A stretch of DNA of 64,000 nucleotides from Sarcocystis neurona (taxonomy: Eukaryota > Apicomplexa > Conoidasida > Eucoccidiorida > Sarcocystidae): the NCBI GenBank assembly GCA_000727475.1, contig KL647300.1, positions 2,749,063 through 2,813,062 of the forward strand, read 5' to 3'. This document shows positions 12,547-22,107 of the stretch, piece by piece (position 1 is the first letter of the stretch; each line of letters opens with the position of its first letter). Made by a program: the position numbers and the translations under genes. The notes beneath the pieces were generated by a model, which had not been told where the DNA came from, searched no databases, and was given only the letters and a program-made list of their open reading frames with translations.

Positions 12547-14262
12547 TCAATAAATTTGACAGTCTTCTGAGGAGTTTAATACGTAATTACACGGCGTTGG
12601 TGTCTGCAGCAGGTTTTCCATGGAACTGCTGTCGAGTTCGCCGTGCCCGGCAGTATTCAGGCGTTCGACCACGTATAGCCCTTCACGAAACATCAGTCCT
12701 TTTGCTTCGTCTTCATTACCGGTGGGCAGTGTAGAAGCAGGTAGCGACTGCAGACGTAACGCTTTGTGTGCCGACGCCTGATCTACTGGCGTGATTCCGC
12801 AACTGGCGCAAGTTGTGGCGTCATCTCGCAGCCGATTTACCCTTGTCTCCAAAGATGCAATTTCTTGTAAGTCTTTCAGTCTATTCGTCTCAAGCACGGC
12901 TGCACAGCGTGCCCACTCGTGAGCCAGAAACAACAGACGCAAACAACCCTGACACTCAAGACTCCCTTTTGACACCCGAATACCCTCGAACCAGCGTTTT
13001 AGGTCATCTGCATTTGAGCGGCATTCGAGAGTGTCTTCCAGCACTTTCTCCTCTACACCGTCCATATGTTCCTTCTTTCTTTCTCTGATTCCACACCTTG
13101 GCTGCTTCAGTTTAAGCAAGTCTTCCTCTTGCTTTGCGTGAAACTGCACTTGGCTGCATGCTGGCAAGCGGACGCTTCCAGCAGATGATTCAGTAGCTAT
13201 GTCACTCCCTGCTGATGCACTGTGGCTTCGCTGTGGTAAGGTCGCCTGCGCGATGCCGCGGCCGCAACCGCAGATGTTGGCGGCCTGACAAGCAGGCACG
13301 TCTACATTCTTCCGTGTAAAGTCACGTAACAAGTGACCGCAGTGAAAATCTCTACAAGGGGAAACAGTGCAGAGACACCGACGTGGCCGTCCGGTTGTTT
13401 GGGTGGCCTCTCTTCTTATCTCACTTCCACCCGGGCCCCTTTCACTCGGCACCTCGTGAGGAATCCCTGTTACTTTCGTCTGACAATTAACTCTCCCGTC
13501 TTCTTTCTGCCTGTCGAATCTAGAACAACAGCGCACTTGCGCACTATGCAAAATTGACTTTTCCCTTACACCTACAGGAGTCCCGCTTTGAAGTGTATCA
13601 CCGTGTCCGGCTACTAGTGACTGCCGTGGAGATCTACGACATTTTTCACTTTTCTTTGCGAGGTCACTTTGCAAGCAGAGTACGTGCTCGCGCAGCCATG
13701 CATTTTCTTCTAACAGAGCTGCATTTAGGTCTCGAAGAACGACAAGGCTATGCTGCTGCTGAAGAGCGAGAGCGCGCCAGCGAGTCTCTCCGCATATCTC
13801 TTGTTCAAATGCTCTGGGAGTCGCTCCTCTTTCTTCATTGTGTTTAAGGAACCGTGTTGCAACGCCCTTGGAAGTAACTGGCTTTCGTTCATCTGTATCA
13901 GTAATTCCTGCACGAGCCTTCTTTCTCTCTATTTCCTGATTTACGTCACGTGCCAAGGCAGCCGCTTGTTGGTCACCATGCAAGATGTCAAACAGAGGAG
14001 TGAGATGTGAGGGCGTACCAAGAAGTTCCGACGATAGCAGCACACCCGGACTCTGGAACGTACATGCACGCGCAGTTGGAAGACTCCAGGGAGAGAAGGG
14101 GCGTGCAAACACGGAAGGCTTCCCTGTCTCTTCTAGGCCAGACACCAATTGTTTAGGTACTGATAAAGGTGGCTTTTCACTGCTTCTGTGCCTTGGAACC
14201 ACGTACGTTGCTACTTCAGCTTCCCTCAGAGCAGTGCAGCTTATGTCTCCGTTCCCCGACAT
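12547..14262 (-). CDS. Hypothetical 571-residue protein with coiled coils and Cys/His-rich segments
   Basis: A single uninterrupted frame from ATG at 14262-14260 to a stop at 12549-12547, unusually long for this repeat-poor block and free of homopolymer runs. Residues about 160-205 (HSLVVLRDLNAALLEENAWL and flanks) and 452-482 (LKDLQEIASLETRVNRLRDD) are predicted coiled coil. Cysteines cluster at 296-309 (CLCTVSPCRDFHCGH), 325-334 (CQAANICGCG), 437-440 (CQGC) and 485-488 (CASC), spacing that could bind metal. I do not recognise the family. It is convergent with UTP25 and divergent from the genes to its right. An upstream non-coding or further coding exon cannot be excluded, but the ATG is the first in frame. 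Confidence 0.7.
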   Translation of the reverse strand: MSGNGDISCTALREAEVATYVVPRHRSSEKPPLSVPKQLVSGLEETGKPSVFARPFSPWSLPTARACTFQSPGVLLSSELLGTPSHLTPLFDILHGDQQAAALARDVNQEIERKKARAGITDTDERKPVTSKGVATRFLKHNEERGATPRAFEQEICGETRWRALALQQQHSLVVLRDLNAALLEENAWLREHVLCLQSDLAKKSEKCRRSPRQSLVAGHGDTLQSGTPVGVREKSILHSAQVRCCSRFDRQKEDGRVNCQTKVTGIPHEVPSERGPGGSEIRREATQTTGRPRRCLCTVSPCRDFHCGHLLRDFTRKNVDVPACQAANICGCGRGIAQATLPQRSHSASAGSDIATESSAGSVRLPACSQVQFHAKQEEDLLKLKQPRCGIRERKKEHMDGVEEKVLEDTLECRSNADDLKRWFEGIRVSKGSLECQGCLRLLFLAHEWARCAAVLETNRLKDLQEIASLETRVNRLRDDATTCASCGITPVDQASAHKALRLQSLPASTLPTGNEDEAKGLMFREGLYVVERLNTAGHGELDSSSMENLLQTPTPCNYVLNSSEDCQIY

Positions 14263-17200
14263 GACGAAGATCGATATTTTGCTGACAAGTGCGGGCGAGG
14301 ACTGTGCAAAGGCGCGTCCTCATGATGCACGCTTCCCGGGTTCCGCGAGGCGGAGACGGCTACGTGCTTGCAGAACAGAAAAGTACCTCTATGTCACTTG
14401 AGGTTTCATAACTCACGAGAAGCACGTTTCCCGTAAAAAGCAGCATCTTGCGTCTCGGATACAGTGGGGAACAACAGAAAGCTGTTGCAGAGAGCTTTTT
14501 CCACTTGCGTAGCGGGGCTCGTTTGCTATCGCCCCTGCGTGCCACTTCCTTGCTGACCCATGTGCCTACTCGACTACGACGGAACTCGCACATATGTAAT
14601 AATTAACAAAGATGAGTTTATCCCGTGCAACTTCAGACAGAACCGAGGAGGTGAATTCGTGGATTCCGCGCAGTGGTTCAGGTGGTGGCAGGTCTGGAGA
14701 TGTTTTGAAAAAGACCTCTCTCGACTAGTGTTCACGACTTGGCCTCTCTCCTGCTTCTGTAGGCGCGGCTGGACGAATGTATGAAGGTTGACGAAACGGC
14801 GTGTAACATCGATGCCCACGTAGGCATACGTTTACCTAAAATTCTGTTCATCGGAACTAATGTGGGTATATATACATATAAAAATTTGTCGATGTGAGTA
14901 TGCGCCTTTACGATGACGTTGCTACCGGGAGTAGGTAAAGCGGCTCATCGTGGCTGGATGAGGTTCACAATGTAAGCCTGTCCAACTCGACAAGGTACAT
15001 AGTATCTTCCTACACGTACATAGGTAGCACTCGGTGCGCTGTGCGTCCCCGCAAGCTGCCAGCGGAGAAAAGAGGCCTCGAAAAGTCGCAAAGAATGTTA
15101 AGTTGAGGCATGAGACCACTCTTGCAGGGGTACAGTGCTTTATTGATTCATGGGCCATTAAGAGGACTGGAAACGAAAAAAGATGTTGGAGAAAGGTTGT
15201 TGCAGTTATGTCTTAATAAAACGCTCACGCGCCAATGGATCTGTAACTTAAGGTGAAGCTACATTTTCCCCCTTAGAGGACACGGGTTGAAGAAACGTGT
15301 CAACAGTTGAACAATGGTCTCCTTACTACACAACCAGACTACCCACACCCCTTCCAGTGAATTTTGTCTCACTGTACATAGTATCCAAATTCGTCATGAC
15401 ACGCAACTTCCGTGAGGAAGCTTTCTGGCGTTCTTTCAGCGTACCTTGTTTCTCTGGCATCAGGCTTATGACAAAGACAAAACAAAGGCGTCGTATAAAG
15501 GTACACGAAGATTGAGAACTGAACGACAAACTTGGGGTGGTATGAGGTTACTCTTGAGCTGGCACGATATTAGCGAAAGAGGGCAACATTTCATGTGTGT
15601 TTGCTTCCCGTCTTTTTCCCCTCGTTCTTTACTGGCTGCAGCACAGGATGAGCCGAAAGTAGCAATCTAGAAATATGGTGCAACTTGGTCTCGACACTGT
15701 TGTACTACACCACCGCATGTGTCAAGGAGATACAACTACGTGTCTTAGAGTATGTCCAGATCCAGTACACCCTCCCGCTCCTCACGGACGTAGGAGGACG
15801 CTTTTTCGCACGAGGAGGACGTACGACGGCACACATACAATCCTTCTTGCCTGTGTTGTGGTGATATCGCTTTTGGCACGCGATGATGCGGATTTGCAGA
15901 TTGCAAGTGTGGGAGAGAAAGAACTCAACGACATTTGTCAGTGTGCAAGTGATGATGGGCCTCTATACCCGCACACCTACTGACCGCTCGTCTCCTGCAC
16001 TCAATATTATAGAAAGGGCTCAACGACATTTGTCAATGTGCAAGTGATGAAGGGCCTCTATACCCGCACACCTACTGACCGCTGGTCTCCTGCACTCAAT
16101 GTTATACGTACGGTGACTTTAAAGCAGTACAGCGAATATATGGATTGGAAGGTAGGACAAAGGACGCACATTTAGTGAAAGCGGAGACGACTCCGATTTG
16201 CACCACGCGTAGACATGTACAAGAATCTTTTACGGCCACTGCTCTTTGCCGTCAAGGAGGAGGTGCTATTCTGCGTATATGAACTCCATGCTGGTACACG
16301 AACGATTGAAAGGTGCGAAGGGTCTTCTTGCAAAGATGTATTTTTGACGAAGCCGGCAAGCACGTTGAACTGCTTTAGAGGTCAAAGAAAGCGACTCACG
16401 CGTACGATCTTATTAAGAGAGATCAAGAGAACTCCGGACGGAATTTTACACGAGCACCGTAGTAGGATATTCGTAACGGGCCAGTAATGCTGGAATTTTG
16501 CCGACATAATGAAAGTGACCGATGGGTATGCCGTTACAGCGAAGACGACTTTTACCTTTGCGCGTATTCGCGTGCGTACACGTTTAGTTTGCATAGAGCT
16601 TTTACGCATGCTGCATATCTGGTGAGACGTGCACGAACATAGACACACGCGTATGCAGACAAGTGTGTATACATATGTATATATATATATATATAAATAT
16701 ATGTGCACATGAGTACGTAGGAGAAAGAAGATGCCTACTCTTCTGCCTATCACATACTGAGCTTAAAGGAGTCGTCATCATTTGAGTTGTCGTACCCGCA
16801 GGACCTGCCAAACTGGTGCTTCAAATTATGCAGCCATATGCGCGCACCAGCGCAAAACGCGGGATTCTTTGATCACGGTTGCTTGCACCTGCGCAGTCTA
16901 ATGCAAATCCATGCATGCACTTCTTTACACGGCGCGTTGCGCCCGTGCAGTTATTGTAAGCGCGACTGATATTACATATTACAGAAGGGATGCAGATACA
17001 TATATTTACATGTTTTCACACATCTACATCTGTATGTATCATTTGATACACACACACATACAGCCACGTCGTCTGTAGGAATACGCGTAAGTCACTTTGT
17101 GCCTGACTTTAAAAGATCTCTCTGAACCAGCGCGGTCTGCCCTCGACGGGCGCGCGCAGCTGAATCCTAGGTGATGTTCTGCGCAGTCTCACAGTGCACT

Positions 17201-17437
17201 TCCATTTCAGGACATCAGTTAACGGGGCACCCTGCACCGGTGCTCGTAGGCAGGTGTAGACCCAAACGGATTGCCCAACAGCTACGTGTACAGTTATACG
17301 TGACAAACTTTCTCCTTGTGTAGTTCTTCTCTAATGGCAACAGTGTGCAGAGCTGCACAACTAGATAGATACACACGACGGAAGAAGCATGTACGTGTAG
17401 GTGGGAAAAGCATTCGTGTATCTACACATACTATTAG
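14263..17437. other. Repeat-poor spacer with unresolved small exons
   Basis: No frame here is convincing alone. Two stretches may be exons of the plus-strand gene that follows. One is 15675-15983, with a hydrophobic stretch HTILLACVVVISLLA resembling a signal peptide. The other is about 17171-17263, a DVLRSLTVHFHF frame between TCCTAG and CAG|GTGTAG. A 95-bp tandem duplication lies within. Confidence 0.4.
15916..16105 (+). repeat. 95-bp tandem duplication
   Basis: CTCAACGACATTTGTCA starts at 15924 and again at 16019. The unit continues through GTGCAAGTGATGA, CCTCTATACCCGCACACCTA and CTGCACTCAAT with only a few differences, so the duplication looks recent. Confidence 0.9.
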
Positions 17438-18585
17438 AGGCGACTCAAACGTCGTACTTCTTTGTTGATGGAGTCACGCGTCGCTTTACGAATTTCCTTC
17501 TTCAAGATCTTGGCGTGACTCTTGTAGACATCGATGTCTTGCCGGTACAAAATTGGACACTTCTGCACGCCACTCCTACCGGTATAACTGTGACCACTTG
17601 TTCACACACAACCCTTACATTCTCTTATCGAAGCCGTCCAAGCGCACATATACACGTACGGATACACACGGATATTTATGTACATATATATATATATATG
17701 TATATCGTTATACTTGTATTCACAGACACATTGTGTTTTTAGCATCCTTGCAATCGCCTTTGGGACGAGTAGTATAACACTGCGGTTTACGCCTGATTCT
17801 CACAATTGCTGCTGTGGTCCTTTGCTCAAAGAGTACTTTCCTTCTGCGCTCCACAATGTACGCCGCAAATCTTTGTTCACCGCGGCTTATTGTGCGGTGA
17901 ATGATACAGAAGATAGCATCCAGATCCGCCTCGTAACACCAGCGCAGGGGACCGCAGTAGTGTGTGTCTGTGCAAGGACAGACGTGCACGACTGTCTAAT
18001 GCCTGTTCGTGTCCCTATGGGTCGCTACCTACTATCAAATAATACTATGTTCAAGTCTCTGATTCTTCGCTACAGGTATCCGTGCCCGTATACATACATG
18101 CGTTGAAACTGCGTCAAGGCGTACGTGAACGGTTGAGGAAAATCTTTCTGTGTCTCTCATTCTCCGTGTGTATACACAGATACACACTTGCGTTCACGCA
18201 GGCAATCTTCGTAGTTCAGCGGCAGGTAAGCACCAGGCGTCAAATTATAGTGTGTACGAAGAGTTGGTTACGCTGCGCACCGCCGGCGTGTTCCAGTCTT
18301 TGATGCAAATTTCTTGCAATTCCCACTTTGATCTCGTTTTTAGAATGAACTAACGTTCCCTTTCACGTAAAACGGATATCGGGAACTTCCACAACTACGT
18401 CAGACCACACCCCAACTTCAACGACCGACCACACACACACCTGCTCATGTTTTGCTTTCGACTACGCTGTACGACATACACACACGTGTCTGTACACTGT
18501 AACAACCATGTAGTCTTACGTGACTCTTAGCACGTCCACTGAAAAAGCCGCTTTGAACTGTCAGGGAGTCCGGATGTACCTTCAG
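17438..18585 (+). CDS. Candidate intron-rich gene, five phase-consistent exons; beta-rich protein of unknown identity
   Basis: Proposed exons: 17438-17655, 17726-18075, 18180-18225, 18344-18366 and 18531-18585. Each has AG/GT borders, and phases 0, 2, 0, 2, 0 join with no stop, giving about 210 residues. The translation is not repeat-derived and alternates hydrophobic and polar residues as beta sandwiches do. Examples: VDIDVLPVQNWTLLHATP, VFSILAIAFGTSSITLRFTP, RYRYTLAFTQAIFVVQRQ, NELTFPFTTSTEKAALNCQG. The ...AxxFGTSSITLRF... pattern recalls Ig-like repeats of gp210/NUP210-type nucleoporins, but this is a weak visual resemblance. Introns are short (70-165 bp). Start and end are unresolved; possible 3' exons are listed separately. 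Partly inferential, because I chose splice sites to keep phase. Confidence 0.45.
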
Positions 18586-18913
18586 GTGTTCACTGAGACC
18601 GTCTGACTCCTTCAATGAACTGCTGCTACGTTGCAACTGGCTAGCGTAACACGCTATTCGGCAAAGACTGGTCCCCTCTAATTTGGTCAGCCGTAACCGG
18701 CCTTCAAAAAAGAGAAACTAATTAGGAAGCTGAATGTGAAGTGAGTTCTCCCTTTTGTGATGATCGAAAGGTCACCCTATGCTGCGGCATACCAGTGCCG
18801 GGCGTGACGGCTAGTCCGGCGCCGAGATCTACCGGTCGGGCCTGGATGGACGAGGCGTTCGTTACTGGTTTGAAGAGTTCCTTGTTGAAACGGAGCATCG
18901 TTTTCTCCCCCAG

Positions 18914-19028
18914 TGCGCAGATTACAACAGAAACAGTTGCCAGAAGTATTTAGCTTTGACCTTCTGCTCTCACTACACACCACATGGAAAAGTGCAACGG
19001 TGACGGAGGTCAATCAGTGTACGTACGT
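18914..19028 (+). other. Possible further exon of the candidate gene
   Basis: A strong acceptor TTTTCTCCCCCAG is followed by two competing open frames: CADYNRNSCQKYLALTFC and KQLPEVFSFDLLLSLHTTWK. Donors CG|GTGACG and CAGT|GTACGT follow. The first frame fits the phase left by 18585. I cannot choose between them. Confidence 0.3.
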
Positions 19029-19559
19029 ACGTACTCGTATCCGTTTATCTTATACATATGTGTGTATTTGCAGTACCTCTTCTATTACGGCAAAACCAGT
19101 GGTAGCTTCATCTGATGAAATGTTTTGATCTCATTGAATACTTCACTCCTGGGCTTTGACTTCTAATGGGGACATACGCAGTCTTTCTCTCTTCCCACTT
19201 GTTCCCGTCTCCATCTTTCTCGCTCGTTTCTATAGTTTCCTCTCTTTCTCTAGATCTCGCTGTCGGTTTCGTTCTCCCCCTCTCTCTTTCGCTTACGGGT
19301 GGCCGCCTCTGCAGTCCTTTTGCGCCGTAATATGTCTCACCAAGTTCTCCCGCGGTGTGCCAGGTGTGCGGGAGAAGAGTCGCCAGCCGTCCCGCACGCC
19401 ATGAGATTTGCAACCATCTTGGACACCCATTTTCCCTAGTTCTGCCTTTGAACTCTCATATTCTCCCCCTACTTGCACGAATGATGCTTTATTGTCTACA
19501 TGTTTTTCTTCTCGGTGCACAAATCTTCCTCTCTACACTCACCGCCGCCAGTCTCGCAG

Positions 19560-19965
19560 ACTGAAGCCACTGAAGCACATGTGCAAGAAGACGGTGGCAG
19601 CTCGGTATCGCGCAGCACTGGTACTCCAAAAGCCTTTCGTTTGTAGAACGGTTTCCGTTGTACGGAATAGTCTAAAACTTCTCAGCAATGAAGGATCTGC
19701 TGAATGGAAGAACTTTTGTTATAAGATCAGCTAATTCTGGTCCTTCACCTCACGTGGGAAAAGCTACCCAGCAGGTGGCGCACGAGAGGCCGGGCACATT
19801 AGCGACTATGCTTGTCAACTTTGCTTCTGTTTTTCAGAGTTTCACCAGATGTCCCAGCAACTGATACCGACGAAGACGCCAGCCTGTCTTAACGCCTTTC
19901 GTGGATTTATATCCAACAGCAGCAGCAGCAGCTTCACAACGCCAAGTGTGCTTTTCCAGGTGTGA
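19560..19965 (+). other. Possible C-terminal tail exons of the candidate gene
   Basis: 19560-19620 (acceptor TCTCGCAG, donor CACTG|GTACTC) codes TEATEAHVQEDGGSSVSRST, an acidic disordered tail. A second exon starts at 19838 after CTTCTGTTTTTCAG. In matching phase it codes FHQMSQQLIPTKTP to a TGA at 19963-19965. Another frame, VSPDVPATDTDEDASLS, is also open to a stop. A hydrophobic frame just upstream (MMLYCLHVFLLGAQIFLSTL, about 19480-19540) might be a membrane anchor. All tentative. Confidence 0.3.
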
Positions 19966-19989
19966 GCGCGCGTCTGCTGTGCGTGGTTA

Positions 19990-20220
19990 GAAATTCCTGG
20001 TTTCGCTGATGTATCGCCGGCGCCCTGTCCTTGAAGTTGTAGTTTGCGCACGTTGTACCAGGGTTTCTTCTTCTGCTAGTGCTGGTGCTTCACGCTCGAC
20101 TTTGGGTAGAGTTTTCGGTGCTGCCGCCTTCTCCAGTGCTGCTGTCCGTGGATTTTTTTCTTCTGCAGCCGTTGCTGTTGCTGCTGCTAGCGCCCATGGC
20201 GTGCAGCAGTAGGTTGCTTG
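19990..20220 (+). repeat. CTG-rich tract 5' of the coiled-coil gene
   Basis: Sense-strand CTG triplets just upstream of the ATG at 20326, resembling the 3' part of an intron; a 5' untranslated exon further left is possible. Confidence 0.4.
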
Positions 20221-20325
20221 GCCCACTGCAGTTCCTGCTACTGGCGCGCCGCATGCGGCATCCATGGTACCGCGGCGTGGAGCTCTGTTGTTCGATACAG
20301 CAGAAGCAGCCGAGCACCAGTAAAA

Positions 20326-22107
20326 ATGGCAAGGAGCGGCCGGGATGCATCTGCTGTTCAACACCACTGCGGGGACACTGTTGATTTCTCCAAGCACAAC
20401 ACGCAGGCGTGGACACATCAGCACCAACAGCAGCAAGCGCAGCACGGACAAACAGAGGTGTACGAGGACGCAGAGGAGGAGAAGGAGGAACAACCGCGTG
20501 AGCTGCAGGATCAGCCGCAATGTCACGAGCAGCAACATGAGGGGGAACAGAGAGGGAACAGACCGGAAGAAGAAGAGGAAGAGATCGCTGAAGAGCCACC
20601 ACGACGGCAGCAGTGGGAGCGTGACCAGCAGCAGCAAGAGGGCGACGAGGAGGAGCAGCACGAGGAAGAAGGAGTGGAAGGGGAAAGTGCAGGACGGGAG
20701 GAGCAGCAGCAAGGAAAGCAGCAGCAGTGGAACCAGAGACAGGCCACCCGGGAACAGGCAGAAGAGTGTGACGGCGAGGGGGTATCCCAAGAGCCGGACA
20801 CGCAACAGCCGTACTGGACTCATCGACAGCCACTATGGAATCAGCCGGAAGAGGGACTTGACGAGGAGGCAGAAGTAGAGGAAGAAACACAGCAGCAGCA
20901 CTGGGACGACCAAGAAGAAGAGAGAGACGAGGAAGAGCAGCCGCAGCACCAACGAGGAGGAGGAGGAGGAGAAAGTATGAAGGACGAGGGCTGGCAGCAG
21001 CAGACGCAGGAGAAGCAGGAGGAGCACGAGGAATGGCAGGAAGAAGAAGACGAGGAGGATAGAGAAAATGGAGAGGAAGCGGCTTCGAAAAAACAGATAC
21101 GGGCCTCTCCGCTGTTATTTCACGCTGGCGGTGCTCACTCCGACGACGACAGAGACACTTTTGCTGCTACAGCTCATGGACTTGTTATTCGTGCTTCACG
21201 GCTGTTAGTTGCTCTAAGAGAAAGCCACGCCGAGCAGGAGATACACAGACGCTCACAGCACCAGCGGCCAGGCCTACAAAGGCTGCAGCAGCCGCGGCCG
21301 CCGCTGGCCAGGCAGGAGAAGCAGAACGTTTTCACGCAGCAGCAGTATCAGGAACAGGACGGGCAGCGGTTGCAGATGCAGCAGCAGTACGTAGTGAAAG
21401 ATGGCCACCAGGTGGGCGAGGCGCAGGAGCAGCAGTATATCTCAGCATTCCGCCTACCGGCGCTGGAAACGCTGCCATCACAACGGGGCTTTTCAACCTC
21501 TCAGAAGGCGGTAGCCGCTCCTGCGAGGAAAAATTTTTCTTCGTCCTTATGCTTCGTTTCTAGTCCAGCTATTTCCTCGTCTTCTGGATCCGAATCTTTG
21601 GCGATTGATTCCTCGTTTTCGGCAGCGAGACGCGTGGTTGCTGCTGCTCCCACCGTTGCTGCAGGTGCCGCGGATGAGTCCGCCGCACGAGTACCAGCGC
21701 CGAAAGATATGGCTGCTGCTGCTGACGCTGTTGCTGCTGCTGTTGGTACTGCTGCTGCTCGGCCTGTTACCGCGGTATTCGCTGCCGCTGTGGAGCCTGC
21801 TGCAGCTCATTCACGAATCAGGCGGCAGCAGCGGGCTCAGGAGAGACGCCGAGACGGCAGGGGTCCCCACGGCCTGCGTGGCCTCTGCGAGAAATGGAGC
21901 AACAACGCCGGCAACAGCAACAACAGCAGCGACAGCAACAACAACAGGAGGAGCGGCGTGATGAAGTTGCAGAAGAAACAGAAGCAGAAACAGAGGGAGA
22001 AGCAATGGCAGCAGCAGAAACTCGTGGAGGAGGCAGCGACGCTGCTGCACGAGCTCTCAAAAGCCCTTGAAGCCGCTGCGGACGCCCTAGTGACTGCAGA
22101 AGAAAAG
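20326..22107 (+). other. Coiled-coil gene exon 1 (594 codons), Q/E-rich
   Basis: MARSGRDASAVQHHCG leads into about 250 residues dominated by Gln, Glu and Asp, then a more ordered patch (TFAATAHGLVIRASRLLVAL) and Ala/Ser-rich and Lys/Gln-rich stretches. It ends in a heptad-like helix at AEEK|GTGAGG. CAG is on the sense strand. Confidence 0.65.
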
